Assembly: GCF_008728515.1 (NCBI RefSeq)
Contig: NC_044976.1
Coordinates: forward strand, 214,955,467 to 215,019,466
Origin: Papio anubis
Taxonomy: Eukaryota; Chordata; Mammalia; Primates; Cercopithecidae
DNA: 64,000 nucleotides
Direction: 5' to 3'
The translations under genes and the position numbers were made by a program. The notes under the pieces were generated by a model. That model searched no databases. It had not been told where the DNA came from and saw only the letters and a program-made list of their open reading frames with translations. Shown piece after piece: positions 11,915 to 24,290 of this stretch (positions are counted from its first letter, which is position 1; each line of letters opens with the position of its first letter).

Positions 11915-13031
11915 TGGTGAACTTTTAAATGACACATAACATTTCCTGATTCGTCTTTTAAAAGTTACATCTAGATTTTCATGTATCATTTTTCTCATAA
12001 GGATAACTAATTAATATATAGATTTTAGGTATATATTTTCACATTTCATATACATAACATGAATTAAATGATTTACATGAAGTGCCAAGCTTCTTTTGGG
12101 TAGTGCCTACCACCCTGTATATACCTCATGCCAAATGAGTTTTTAAGATATTAGCATGTCCCACATTCACCATTTACATTCTTGAAAGTACTTCCTTTGT
12201 TCCATGCAGATCTAACTAAATTTTAAAGGTATTTGACCTTTTATTTTTTGAAAAAATGTTTGATGTTCTGACTATTTGCAACAAAAGAGCTCTGTTCTCA
12301 AATGTCCTGTATGGAGAGAATTTCTTGGTTCTTTTGAGAGGGATAAAAACCCTCTCTTAAGTCTATGAGACTAAAGATCAAGGGCATCCCAGCACCACGT
12401 ATCTGAAGGATAATGACTGTCCGTATGGGAGAGCTGGGTGGTGATGGGCGTGTTGGAAGCACCGGCTGGACCCATGGACTTGGAGCTAGAACTTGGTTTT
12501 GCTCTCGGCGTTGCCGCAGGGTGGCTGTCTGGCCTTATGCAAGTTTTGAGTTTCAGTCTCTTCTGTAAGGATCTGGTGGCTTTTCCAAAGCCAACCCATC
12601 TGGGCTATGGGATTTGATGCCACATGACTCCAGCTACCCCGGTAGGCCTTTCGCAGGCGTTGGTCAGAGCCATGATCCGAAGGCTCTCTATAGAAGGTTG
12701 TTCTCTCCTGAGAGCTCTGGTGCCGCCAGCACCAGGGTTTCCTAAGGGAGGAACCTGGTCCTGCTGCGGTCGTTTCGTATCCCCTAGGGGCTGCTGAGTA
12801 AAGTACTAGTTCCCAAGCTTTCTGTCATGTCTTTTCTGCACATTTTCGGAGTAGAGCGGGTGAGGGCAAGGCCAGGAGGTCAGTGCCGCAGTGTGGGAAG
12901 AGAGGAGGCCCTGGGCCCCTATTCTGTGTAGGGAGCTTTACATCACACGTTGCTCTCTCCATCTCCCCAGGGCTCAGATGGCTCCATTCTAGAGCTTCTC
13001 CTCCAACCCCTTCCCACCTTCCATCCCCAAA
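11915..13031. other. Unique intronic sequence
   Basis: AT-rich to about 12300, then GC-richer from 12420 to 13000 with scattered CpGs. No exon recognised. Confidence 0.45.
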
Positions 13032-13184
13032 AGTTTCCTCTCTCCTTCTTTGTCTCTCTCTCTCTTTCTCTGTCCTTCCTTCCTTCCCTCCTTCTTCCCT
13101 CCCTCCCTTCCTTCCCCTCCTCCCTCCTTCCCTCCCTCCCTTCGTGTTTTCCTTTCTTCCTTCTTTCTTTTTCTTTTCTTTGTT
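13032..13184 (+). repeat. Pyrimidine tract (CT/TTCC)n
   Basis: Near-pure C/T for about 150 bp. Translations are artefacts of low complexity. Confidence 0.95.
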
Positions 13185-13501
13185 TCTTTTTTTTTTTTTT
13201 TTTATACAGGGTCTTGCTCTGTTGCCCAGGCTGAAGTGCCACCCCTTCGTCGCTTAGTGGTACAAACACTGCTCACTGCAGTCTCGACCTCCCGGGCTCA
13301 AGCAATCTTCCTGCCTCAGTATCCCAAGTAGATGAGACTGCAGGTCCACGCTACCACTCCCAGCTAGATTTTCAATTTTTTTGTAGAGATAGTGTCTCAC
13401 TATGTTGCCCAGGCTGGTCTTGGACTCCTTGCCTCAAGTGATCCTCCCACCTTGGCCTCCTGAAGTGCTGGGATTGCAGGTGTAAGCCACTGTGCCCAGC
13501 C
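13185..13501 (-). mobile_element. AluJ, full length
   Basis: Reverse Alu with AluJ-type text 'ctcactgcagtctcgacctc'. Diverged; ends 'aagccactgtgcccagcc'. Its T-tail merges with the pyrimidine tract. Confidence 0.9.
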
Positions 13502-13705
13502 TCTCTGCTCTTTCCCTTCCTTCTCTTCTCAGTTAAAATTGTAGCTGTGGTCAGGGCCGGCTCCATCTCCTCATAGAAAACAGGGAGCAAGGCTACAAAA
13601 GAAATAGTGAAATTTTAATGAATTTTAAATGAATAAATCCCTAATTTCCTACGGAATGACAAACTAAATGATGGTTTGTAGTTGGAAAATTAAGCAGTAA
13701 AGTAC

Positions 13706-14023
13706 TTTTTTTTTTTTTTTTTTTTTTTTGAGAGAGAGTCTCGCTGTGGCACCCAGGCTGGAGTGGCACAACCTTGGCTCACCACAACCTCTGCCTTGGC
13801 TCACCACAACCTCTGCCTCCCAGGTTCAAGCGATTCTCCTGCCTCAGCCTCCCTCCCAAGTAGCTGGGATTACAGGCACGTGCCACCATGCCTGGCTAAT
13901 TTTTGTATTTTTAGAGACAGGGTTTCACCATTGTTGGCCAGGCTGTTCTCCTGACCTCAGGTGATTTGCCCACCCCGGCCTCCCAAAGTACTGGGATTAC
14001 AGACGTGAGCCACTGCGCCTGAC
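13706..14023 (-). mobile_element. Alu with an internal 22-bp duplication
   Basis: Poly-T at 13707-13729; ends 'gagccactgcgcctgac'. The block at 13774-13795 is repeated exactly at 13796-13817. Confidence 0.93.
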
Positions 14024-14155
14024 AAATTTTTTTTAAATAAGTCTATAATAGGTGTACACAAGACCTGACTATTCCAGATAGTGTCAGTTGTATAGTTTTC
14101 TTATTAGCAGACTTGAGATCTATATTTATAGACAATTGAAGTTTTAAAGATGTAA

Positions 14156-14459
14156 ATCATTCATTCATTCATTCATTCTTTTGAGAGGGAGTCTCGCTCT
14201 GTCACCCAGGCTGGAGAGCAGTGGCACAATCTCGGCTCATCGCAACCCCTACCTCCCAGGTTCAGTGGTTCTCCTGCCTCAGCCTCCCAAGTAGCTGGGA
14301 TTACAGGTGCCCGCCACCGCGCGCTGCTGGCTTTTATATTTGTAGTAGAGATGGGGTTTCACCATGTTGGCCAGGCTGGTCTTGAACTCCTGACCTCAGG
14401 TGATCCACCCACCTCAGCTTCCCAAAGTGCTGGGATTACAGGTCTGAGCCACTGCGGCT
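14156..14459 (-). mobile_element. Alu with (ATTC)n tail
   Basis: (ATTC)n at 14156-14178 replaces the T-tail. The body is a diverged reverse Alu ending near 'gagccactgcgg'. Confidence 0.9.
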
Positions 14460-15459
14460 CATACATAAAGCATTATGTACAACTGTCATCATATACTGTA
14501 ATGTACCTGCATTCCTTTTGTCTGAACAATATGGATTTTAGAGATAATTGCCAAATATAAACACTACTAAAATGTGTAGATTTGGTGGCGCAGCACATCA
14601 AGGAGCACAGATTTTACAAATTTCTTTTTAACCATCTCTGCGTTGTATTTTCAGAATACGGATGATTCATTTTAATCCTGGTGTCTTTAAATGATTAAGG
14701 ATTTTCATACATTTGGTATTTCCCACAGGGAAATTCTAAGGTAATTTGGGTATGATTTGTTTAGAGTTTTTCATTATTTATAACAATTTAGTAACCATTA
14801 GACTTTCTTTCTTGCATATGAATATATATATTTTTTTACATAAAATGTTTCCATCGAGTTTTAGCTGCTTATATGTTCTTTTTAACCGTTACTTGGAATG
14901 GTATTTTCCTATACGCAGGGAATAAAGAAACTACTTCTGTCTTTCGGGTATATTAACAGAGACAGTGGGGCCTAATTTCTTATGTCCCCTCAGTTAGCCT
15001 TTGTCACAGACACTCCTGTGTTTGGGGGCCAGGAGGGAAGAGATCATTGCAAACTTCAACCATGGAATTTGATTCATTTAACTGAAACTTTTTATTTTAC
15101 TTTACCCATCTTAAGTCCTCCTGATAGCCCTGTAAAGTAATAAATTGTCCAAACCCCTTCAGGAAACTATTCTTAATTCCATCATCATTTATAGTTCCCT
15201 ATCTGTCCAATAAACCAGGATTTAGCCTTAAAGCCATCGCTCTCTTAATCTATATTACGATCTTGTCTTTATATATGAGTTGATTTGTTTTTCAAATTAG
15301 TGGATGGCCTTAGGTACCATTTTGTTATTCTGCTTGTTTGTGTTTTCTGAAGACAGTCAGAGCATCATAGAATATTACAGAGGGAGGGGTCTATGGGATC
15401 ATCAGAACCAGTGCTTTTCCAAAATATTTTAATTGCAAACCCCTTATTTGAAGTGAATT
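14460..15459. other. Unique AT-rich intronic sequence
   Basis: No exon recognised. 15360-15420 ('catcatagaatattacagag') resembles an old interspersed repeat that I cannot name. Confidence 0.4.
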
Positions 15460-15755
15460 TTTTTGTTTGTTTTGAGACGAAATTTCCCTGTTGTTGCCCA
15501 GGCTGGAGTGCAATGGCACAATCTCAGCTCACTGCAACCTCTGCCTCCCAGGTTCAAGCGATTCTCCTGCCTCAGCCTCCCAAGTAGCTGGGATTACAGG
15601 CCTGTAATTACACTTGGCTAATTTTTTTTGTATTTAGTAGAGATGGGGTTTCACCATGTTGACCAGGCTGGTCTTGAACTCCTGACCTCAGGTGATCCAC
15701 CCACCTTGGCCTCCTAAGGTGCTGGGATTACAGGTGTGAGCCACCGTGCCCAGCC
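15460..15755 (-). mobile_element. Alu, full length
   Basis: Reverse Alu ending 'gagccaccgtgcccagcc'. 'tgaagtgaa' on both sides is the target duplication. Confidence 0.93.
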
Positions 15756-16656
15756 TGAAGTGAAATCTTACGAGACCCTCAGTACTGGTCAGGGGAGGGT
15801 TGACTTCCTTATACCTCCCAGGAGGCCCGAGAGCTCCATTGCCTCTAATTCCCTCTAGATGAGAGAACTGAGACCTCTAGAGATAAAATTAGCTGCCCAA
15901 CATTTTGGTGAGGGAAGAAGAGTCCATTTTTGTTGCTAAGAAGCTTTGAAATTAGCAGAGGTTTACGTATGTGGAGATTGCTGGTAGTAAGTCTGGAAAC
16001 AGAGCAGAAGATTGCAGGTTGGGTTCCCTGGAAGCCAGCACTCAGGTGGAGCTGGGCATGCAGGATGTTTACTGGAAATCCACACCTGTAGAAACCAGGA
16101 GGATGTAGGATCGTGCTGAGGAAAAAGTCAAACCGCCAAACAGGCTAACAAAGCCTTGGCCAGCCCCACAGGGAAGTGCTGGAGCGTAAATGGCCTGTGC
16201 TTGTGTCATGCGCTGGACTTGATGGCTGGGCCTTTATACCCTCACTGCCCTCCAAAGACTGCTTTACATGCTCACAGTCTTTGGATGTGAACCACTGTGG
16301 GAAGGCCAGGCCCTGGGCCTTCTGCAGCCCTCTGTGGCTTTCTTCAGTGGAAGCAAATCCTGAAGGAGCTGTCAGCTAGAGGCCAACTGCCTACAGCCGG
16401 GGCAACAAGTCCTCCCTTGAAGTGAGATCTAGAAGGCACATCTCCATGTCCCCTCCACGTGACCCTGGGATCGTTGAACACGAGAGACAGTGGAGAGGAG
16501 AGTCCCGGGGGGCAGCCTTCCCAGCCAGGCCACCCCAAACTTCTGGTTAGGGATTCCCAGCTTCACAGCACTACGCATGCTGCTTGCCAACCGATGTTTG
16601 GACAAGTAGGTTGTTCCTTGAGATGGCTTTCTCTTGTGTTTCAAGATGGATTCCTG
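15756..16656. other. Unique intronic sequence
   Basis: A weak old-repeat trace at 15830-15905 ('agatgagagaactgagacct'); otherwise nothing recognised. Confidence 0.4.
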
Positions 16657-16728
16657 TTGGTATCCTTCATTTCCACCGTTGTTTCACCAAGTTTAGTGAC
16701 CATTTTCATACGCTGGGGCTTAATGCGG
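16657..16728 (+). repeat. Local duplicate block, copy A
   Basis: About 72 bp ('ttggtatccttcatttccac' to 'ggggcttaatg') recurring at 17360-17431 with roughly 85% identity by eye. I do not recognise it as a known repeat. Confidence 0.7.
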
Positions 16729-16845
16729 TGCGGTGGAAAGTGTAGCAGATTGAATGTGGAAGATCGGGTTCCAGATCTCGTCCAGGAAGTTGGTAGCTGT
16801 GTGACCAAGAGCAAGTCATTCAGCTTTTCTGAAACACTGAGCAAG
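16729..16845 (+). mobile_element. MIR fragment
   Basis: 'ggtagctgtgtgaccaagag' and 'agtcattcagcttttct' match the MIR core. Confidence 0.75.
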
Positions 16846-16950
16846 TGTTTCAACACCAAGTGATGAAACACTTTAAAAACTATGAAAACAGTATTTGAAA
16901 TGCCCCTCAAATGCTGGTGTTTCCCCAAGGATGTTCCAGACCCTTCGCCA

Positions 16951-16986
16951 TTTCATTCATTCATTCATTCATTCATTCATTCATTC
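16951..16986 (+). repeat. (ATTC)n microsatellite
   Basis: About eight tandem ATTC units. Confidence 0.92.
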
Positions 16987-17032
16987 GTTCATCTATTCAA
17001 TGATTAGTGTGATGCCTAACTTTTTTGTTGTG

Positions 17033-17275
17033 GTTTTTTTTGAGATGGAGTCTCGCTCTGTCGCCCAGGCTGGAGTGCAGTGGTGCGATCTCGGCTCACT
17101 GCAAGCTCCGCCTCCCGGGTTCACGCCATTCTCCTGCCTCAGCCTCCCGAGTAGCTGGTAACCATGCCTGGCTAGTTTTTTGTATTTTTAGTAGAGATGG
17201 GGTTTCACCATGTTAGCCAGGATGGTCTCGATCTCCTGAGCTCGCGATCCGCCCGCCTCGGCCTCCCAAAGTGCT
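17033..17275 (-). mobile_element. AluY with a shared right-arm deletion, 5' truncated
   Basis: Reverse AluY in which 'gtagctgg' passes directly to 'taaccatgcctggcta' (17151-17174), a net loss of about 15 bp. The same join is in the Alu at 41161. It is truncated at 'aaagtgctg', and 'gtgtgatgcctaactttt' before it is matched by 'gtgtgatccctaactttt' after it. Confidence 0.93.
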
Positions 17276-17359
17276 GTGTGATCCCTAACTTTTAATCTAT
17301 AATTCCTCTAATCTTTTTTTAAGGCAAGTAGATGGGTGATTTGTTTTCTGCTAATTATT

Positions 17360-17431
17360 TTGGTATCTTTCATTTCCAACTCTGTTTCACCAAATTTAGT
17401 GACCATTTTCTTACATTGGGGCTTAATGTGG
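17360..17431 (+). repeat. Local duplicate block, copy B
   Basis: Partner of 16657-16728. Both copies hold 'tttagtgaccattttc' and 'ggggcttaatg'. Confidence 0.7.
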
Positions 17432-18079
17432 TAGTCCTTCTCCAGAAGTGACTACATTTGGTTTTACTTTGAGCAGTTTATCTCTGTTTAGGCAATTTCT
17501 TTGTCACCATTAATGGAAGTGTGGCACCTTTCTGAGTCCCAAATGTATCAGTTTATCAAAAACCACATCTGCAGTGCTGCACCTTGTACTGAGTTCACCT
17601 CAGTCTGGTACTTTCTTTGCCTTTTGTCTTGTTTACCTCCTTGTTAGATTAGTTCCTTGTAATGTTTTCTCTTCATTCTCCACTAAGTCATAACTCTCTA
17701 GACTAAATCCCAATAAAGAAACATTTAAAGTGATACTGTGAAGTGTATCATGCGTGAAAATAGCGTGTGAAATGGAGGCAGATGTTCAGTTTAAAGACCA
17801 ATTGTAGAGCAAATGTCTATGTACCAGCTCCTCAGGTCAAGAAATCCTCTTGTGATAGATTTAGCCATTTAGTTAGTGCACACGGAGTAGCTACTTTAGC
17901 CAGAATTTGGGGACATGTAGTGATGACTGAGAGATCATCTAGTCTACATAAAACAGCTCATCATCCTAGAATGAGAAAGAGAGAAACCAGCCAATAAAGA
18001 AGGGCAGTATGTAGAGGTACTTACAATGAGAAATACAAACAAGATGTGATTGGAGCCATTCCCTATGCCTGGGAGAGTT
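17432..18079. other. Unique intronic sequence
   Basis: No exon or repeat recognised. Confidence 0.45.
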
Positions 18080-18215
18080 AGGAAAGTTTCCAAGAGGATG
18101 AGACTTTTGAGCTGGGTTTTAAGGGATGGTTTGCCTGGAGCTGAGCATTCTGGGTTAGGGAACGGAATAGCACGTGTAGTCCCAGAGCTATAAAAGCACT
18201 GCCCTTTGAGAAAGG
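18080..18215 (-). mobile_element. L2 fragment
   Basis: 'cttttgagctgggttttaag' and 'ggaacggaatagcacgtg' resemble antisense L2 (gacatttgagctgag...). Diverged. Confidence 0.55.
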
Positions 18216-18224
18216 GGCAGGTCA

Positions 18225-18400
18225 TTCCTTCTCTCATTTCAGTGATTCTTCTCCCTCCTCACTCCCCTCTCACCATTCTGACCATTTGCCTTCAGTTTCC
18301 TTTCAACTCTCGCATCCTCCATAAATGTTGGCATTCCCATAGGTGTTCCGTTAGGATCTCTTCTCACGTCATTCACTTTTCATCCATTCATTTGCTCAAT
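18225..18400 (+). mobile_element. L2 fragment (reverse-transcriptase region)
   Basis: 'cctccataaatgttggcatt' then 'ggtgttccgttaggatctct' match the sense L2 region before the last third of the element. Confidence 0.55.
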
Positions 18401-18406
18401 ATCGGT

Positions 18407-18547
18407 GAAGCAGTGGGTCTCCAGAAACTCCCGCCTGCAGGAGAATGATCTGTGGAGCTTGGTAAAATGCAGTCGGTCCCACCAGCTCAATCAGAATCTT
18501 TGGGGTAAGGTCCAGGTATCTCTAGTGCAGATGACTGGGACTCCACA
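18407..18547 (+). mobile_element. MER5A (hAT-Charlie MITE)
   Basis: 'cagtgggtctccagaaactc', 'ggagcttggtaaaatgcag' and 'tcagaatctttggggtaagg' follow the MER5A consensus order. A non-coding DNA-transposon remnant. Confidence 0.75.
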
Positions 18548-19387
18548 TGGAGAAACGCAGGTGAATGGAGTCCTCATAAAGAGAGGGAGGGTTGGAGAGA
18601 CCACTCAGGAATCAGTCACAGGCAACCTTGTGCTTCCTGCCAGGGCTGCCCCTCCCAGCCTGCCTTTCTCCCTTCCTGCCTTCAGCTTCTCTGTTGCTTC
18701 TTTTTCCTTAAACATCTTCACCAGTTCCTGTGCTATTACAGAGCCCCATCTGTGGGTCTCACGCCTCTGATCCATGCCATGCCCTCCCGTGGGCATCATC
18801 TGGGCTTTGGCTGGATCTGTGGAGGGACCTGGGTTGCAGTGCCATGAACGATGGGGTGGGGCATGCAAAGTTGACAGTCACACTGAAAGCTCCTGCCTCG
18901 CCTCTCTACCTTCTTCTCTTTTGGGGGTTTCTTTCCTGAGGTAGGGAAAAAGAAACAGGAACCCAGACCAAACTGAGGAGAACACGATCAGAGATGAGAC
19001 GCTGTCAGAGGCAAAGGGCTGTTTGTCGGGTTTGCACTTTCATTACCGAGAGCATTGGAATAGTTTTAAGACATGCAAACTGTGAGACTAGACAATTTCA
19101 CTTAGAAAACGAAACATGTGCATGCAGATATTATTCTCATGGGGATATATATCTGCATCTGTTTGTCTACGAGTGTTCCCTTGCAGAGTCACAGACATAT
19201 ACAAAACCTGGGTTCCGTCAGCTTTGTCTACACATACATGGCTAAATGTGTATAGAGATATACAATTAAAGATTTTAAATGTTTGATTTTGACAGTATAT
19301 TTTGCAGCTGCTGTGCCAAGAACCCTAAGCTACTGTGGGTTAATGGGAGTTGTTGCAAGTATTTCTTTCTCGGCTGTCTCTTTTAGC
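18548..19387. other. Unique intronic sequence
   Basis: No exon or repeat recognised. Confidence 0.45.
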
Positions 19388-19394
19388 AGAGCTC

Positions 19395-19430
<36 letters not shown>

Positions 19431-19512
19431 TCCTCTCTCTTCCTCTCTCTCCCTGTCTCACCCCTCCCTGCCTGCCTGCCTCTGCCCCTCCCTCCCTCCC
19501 TCTCTCTCTCTG
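19388..19512 (+). repeat. (CT)n pyrimidine tract
   Basis: About 125 bp, nearly all C/T. The 187-codon frame across it (19350-19913) is low complexity. Confidence 0.95.
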
Positions 19513-22205
19513 AGATAGCAGACACCAGAGCGAAACTGGTGCAGCTTCCTCTGAGAAGCGTGCTTGCATGTACAGATTGGCAGGATTCTGTGAGCTCCTC
19601 TCCCATCCATGCCCTGTTCTTGGAGGGAAATGCAATGTTGGAGCAGGGGCTGATCTGCACTGGGAAGGTGGCTGGGAGCTCAGTGAGGCCAGGATCATGG
19701 TTTAGCCAAAGGCTGGAATCACAAGAATGTTTCACCAGGGTCTGCTCTGAGAATTCTCAGACCCCCATGGATTTTAGAATTTTTCAGCCTTTTCTCCTTC
19801 ACCTTCGCACAATTTTACTTTCTCCTGAGATGGCCCCAGATCTGCAAGACACATTTGAGAGAAGCTATTTATTAGCAGATGTGAAGAAATGGATTCTGCA
19901 CTTGATTATTTAGCCATGACTTATCAGTGATGATGGATTGGAAAGCAGTGTAAGTAACACAGTTATATATGTTGCTGTAGTTAGGTGGTCTGTTTTCTTG
20001 CTAGTTTTTTCTACTTTAACTTTTTCAGTTTCCTTTTGAGAAAAGTAAAAATAAAATGTATAAAGCATTTCAAAGAAGTTAGGAGGTTCCAGATTGTACG
20101 AGCTTTCTTCTTGTTCAGTGGACTTGCAGAATACCTAGTTCTATCAGAAGAGACACACAAACTACTGACATAGAAGCTATAAACGTCCTCCGGTGGATGG
20201 GAATAAAATGGGCAATAAATGAAGAAGGTTTCTGAACTGACAGTCATTGCTCTAATCAGGCTTATTCAGAGTTGCTGAAATATTTGACGTTGGCTCATGT
20301 TAGAATCAAAGACGGAACCGAAATGTATTCTCTTTACAGGATCATAAAGATGAAGTTAGCCTGTGGCTTTCAGAACAGGTTCTTTCTGGCTGCATAAATG
20401 TGAGGGTTTTTTGTTTTTGTTTGTTTGTTTGTTTTGTTTTGTTTTTTAACTAATGTCAAATGTTGACTACGTTTCCCGTCCATTTCAACTTTTCTTGAGG
20501 TTGGACATCTCCCCATTCTAGAGTACAATGTCTGGTCACTCTTGGGTTGCAGGCCACTGTCTAGTGGAAAGCTAGTCATTGCTAGTTTATACCAGTCAGA
20601 GACTTTTCCATCTTTCTGTGTGAGGGCTCGGTTTAAGCACTTCAATTCCTAAGTATTCAGGGAGGAAAAACAAGTCACTTGAAGACCAAAATCAGTTTAT
20701 GTCACAAGAGAAAGGAACAGCTATTTAAAAGATGAGAAATTGAAATTTAAAAATATGACCTACCTTTTCTTCGAAAGCTGGAGTGAGGTGAATTTTGTAT
20801 CGGAAGAGTAACATAAGCTTTCTTGATTAAAAAGCAGTATTTTAGAGGAGGCTTTTAAGATCACAAATCACTCTTTTGATAAGTCATCAAAAGAGATGGC
20901 TGATATGTTTTATGGTCATTTGCAACTTTTTTTAAAAAGTCCGTACTGTAATGTTAATGCAGCATTTCTGGTTTCTTAAAACTTACATAGATGTGGAAGT
21001 GGGATTTCTAACAATAACAGCCATGAGTTTTTCTGAGCTATCATTGCCTTTCTCTCTCTATCACATTCATACCCCAGGCAGAGCTACTGCCCCTCCCACC
21101 TGTCCACCCTGCCTGTCTCCCAGCCCCCATCCTTCTCTCTGAGTCTTGGAACATCATGAAAGCCTCTTCTACAGATTTCCTTTTAATGTGCCCTGCCTAG
21201 CCTTGGACAGAGGGAGTACTGTAAAGCAACATGCAGGGCTGCCAGTTTTGGAAATGAATGAGCTCAGTTGATTCCTGAATATTAAATCAGTTCTGTAAGC
21301 AGTAGAATGAGATCATATCTTACAAACCTGACCCAAAGTGTTCCTGACTTTATTAATTGGGGTTTAACATCATCAAGGGCTGTAGCACTGGGCACCCGAG
21401 GAAATTAGCCTAAGGCCAAATGAAATCCCCAAACTCCACTCAGATTCCTGCTGGCCAAGTGCACCTAGGGCCACGCCTTTTAAAATATGTCCTTTGTTAT
21501 CAAGGGAAATCTGAGACAGAAAACACATGTTGGCAGCATCACGTGAGCGCCTCTCTGCACATAAAGTGGTTGTATCACAAGGGGGAAAAGCTTTCGCTCT
21601 TGTGCTGTTTTGTTTTGGTTTCTTGTTTACGTGGACTCTGTGAGACTCATGCATCTGGAAGAGGCTTGAAGCAGAGTGGAAAACCTAGAGCAAAAATCAT
21701 GCCGGGGAAAGGAAAATCATTCAAAAACAAAGACTAAAGGAGGAATAATTTTCTTACCCAAATTCCAGTTCTCATCCTTGTTTGCGGCTCCCTGTTAAAG
21801 CAGATACCAGTTATAGCCTTCCTGGGTTAGGGGAAACAGACAGTCTTTCATCGTGCCCCTGGATTTTGAGCTAAGGAGAAGGCTTGCTCCAGAAATAGAA
21901 AAGAAAAGGCAAATAAGAAACCATTTTTCAAGTTTCCGCTCACTGACAGAGGAAGCAACCCCACCCTCCTACATCCCCTCCTCCACGCCCCCCAGCCTGT
22001 GCCTCTCGAGTACCGCTGGTGGACAGCTCCAACCCGCAGCCCCCTCTAGAATCTCACGTGTTTTCGTGGGGGACGGAGAGTGCTTTTGAGCAGTGAATGA
22101 GCGGAGACCAGATATGCTGATACCTGCACACCGTCTTTGAGAGAGGCAGCTGATTGGCATCGGGAAAACTGCTGAGCTATTAAAAAAAATACTAGAGTCA
22201 AGGTG
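19513..22205. other. Unique intronic sequence, Alu-free
   Basis: Holds only a (TTTG)n tract at 20406-20446. No exon recognised. Confidence 0.45.
20406..20446 (+). repeat. (TTTG)n low-complexity tract
   Basis: T-rich run with regular G; imperfect. Confidence 0.9.
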
Positions 22206-22275
22206 AAAGAAAGGAGAGAAAGACAGAGACAGAGAGAGAGACAGAGAGAAAGGAGAAAGATAGGAGAGAGGTGGG
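22206..22275 (+). repeat. (AG)n purine tract
   Basis: About 70 bp of GA/GACA repeats. Confidence 0.92.
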
Positions 22276-23059
22276 TTGTCTCTAAAGTTTCAAGCAAAGT
22301 TCTAAACTGATAAGGGCAGGTGGTGAAGGTAAGTCTTAAACTGATCAGTGCCTTACACACGGAACAAAGCTTTCATTTCGGCCTGATGTTCTGCCAGAAA
22401 GCTTTGCTTGAGATCCACCGCCAGCGTTCTCGCTTTGCTCAACAGTCCCACTATGCTGGTATGTTCTCTCTGGACAGCCGTCTTTCTAACAACCGGTGCT
22501 GTTCTGAAAAGCTGGGAGCCCGAGAGGTGTTGTGAAAACCAAGCGTGGCCTTCAGTGTTGAACTCTGAGCAACAGCGCCTCCATCAGGGCCTGCCTCACT
22601 TGTCTTAGCAGACACGTTGCCCGTTCTCACTTTTGCCCTTTGAGCTAATTGGCCTTAGTTTTACATCGGCCCACATTTTTCTCCCTGTAAACTCCATTCC
22701 TCCCTCATTTCATCTACACTGCAGAGAACTCTCAAGCTCCTGCTGAGTTTTGCTGCAAAGCCTGTGTCAATGCTGAAAGAATGCACCCCGTCCGAACCTC
22801 GCCTTCCCACTTCTTCCACTGGAGACACTGCAGGGGAGAAGCATGTAAATATAGCTAATAACAATGCATCGCATCCTTGAAAATTGCTGCTAAGAGAGGA
22901 GATTTTTTAAGTGTTCTTACCATAAAAAAGTATGTGAGATAATACATATGTTAATTAGCTCAGTCTAGCTATTCCACAATGTGTACGTATTTTAAAACAA
23001 TGTGTTGTACATGATAAATAGATACAACTTCTACTTGTCAGTTAAAAAATAAAAAATAA
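22276..23059. other. Unique intronic sequence
   Basis: No exon or repeat recognised. Confidence 0.45.
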
Positions 23060-23363
23060 GGCCAGGCGCAGCGGCTCACACCTGTAATCCCAGCATTTTG
23101 GGAGTCTGAGGTGGGCGGATCCCTTGAGGTCAGGAGTTCAAGACCGGCCTGGCCTACGTGGCAAAACCCCGTCTCTACTAAAAATACAAAAAAGTTAGCC
23201 AGGTGTGGTGGCGGGCGCCTGTAGTCCCAGCTGCTCGGGAGCCTGAGGCAGGAGAATCGCTTGAACCCAGGAGGAAGAAGTTGCAGTGAGCCAAGATCCT
23301 CCACTGCACTCCAGCCTGGGTGACGGAGTAAGTGAGACTCCATCTCAAAAAATAATAATAAAA
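23060..23363 (+). mobile_element. Alu, full length
   Basis: Starts ggccaggcgcagcggctcac; tail of (ATA)n type. Moderately diverged. Confidence 0.94.
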
Positions 23364-23574
23364 TAACATAAAAAATAGACTTTTATATAATGAAGGGTTT
23401 TAAAAAAGAAAATTAAAACAACTTTGGAGAATGAGCTGTGAAAAATGCCTCTGCAAGTTTTCCTGATCAAAGGAAGGACTTGCCTTCCCTCCTAGACATT
23501 TTTTCTCCTATCTTCCTCTGGGAGGCAGTGGAAGAGGGCGATTAGGGAACATCTAAATGTAGTAGGACCCAGCG

Positions 23575-23725
23575 CTGTTATCTCCATTTGAGCTACTGAC
23601 TGCTACATTGCTTGGCTTCTGTTCTCTCCTTCAGTAAAGTGCATGCGAAGCTTATCTCATTAGGTTTTTCAAGAATTAAATGAGATAATGCATGGTGCTT
23701 AGCTTAGTGTCTGGTCATAGCCTTG
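23575..23725 (+). mobile_element. MIR
   Basis: 'tcaagaattaaatgagataa', 'catggtgcttagcttagtgt' form the MIR 3' half. Confidence 0.75.
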
Positions 23726-23849
23726 ATGTCAGGACTGTCCTCATGTTCTCCTGTCAGCGGTAGGTCTGTCTCTCAGATACTTTCCAGCAGAGGACCCAGA
23801 TCCTTAATGACGGGGGACCTGGGAAGACAGCGAGGCAGTGTGACAGAAT

Positions 23850-23945
23850 GGAAAGCATGCTAGAGTAGAAGTCAAGACCTGGGTGTTTGAGTCCCAGCTC
23901 TGTGCGTAACCACTTGAGTGATGTTGAGAAAATGATCACCCTTCT
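23850..23945 (+). mobile_element. MIR 5' half
   Basis: 'gtcaagacctgggtgtttga' and 'cccagctctgtgcgtaacca' match the MIR 5' region. Confidence 0.7.
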
Positions 23946-23949
23946 TCCG

Positions 23950-24290
23950 AGCTCCAGCCCTACGTGGGTTACTCCTTACTCCCCCACTCTCCTCACCTTG
24001 ACTCATGCCGGTCCCTCAGCACAATGGGTCCTCCTCCTGGCTGGCTCCTTTCTTCTCTCCTTCTATGAGACCTCCCCTGATCCCCTGAGCCCCAGAGGGT
24101 CAGGGCTTCTCCTCTGCCATCCTATGGCACCTACATCTCTCCATGCTTCACCGCGCAGCCATCACTGTTGGCCTTCCCACTTGACTGTAATCCTGTCTTG
24201 AAGCTCTGCCTTTGGTGTCAAGACCCGGGCAGCACTCAATGAATGTTTGCCGAATGGATGCGTAAATGACAGAAGGAATGGATGAAGAGT
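23950..24290 (+). mobile_element. L2 3' end
   Basis: 'gagacctcccctgatcccct', 'tgactgtaatcctgtcttga' and the terminal 'ctcaatgaatgtttgccgaa' with a (GAAT)-like tail are the L2 3' end. Confidence 0.8.

Noticed and set aside
16459..16863. 134-codon open frame
   Set aside because: It overlaps the duplicated block and a MIR and has no domain.
19350..19913. 187-codon open frame
   Set aside because: Its first third is the (CT)n tract. The rest has no recognisable domain.
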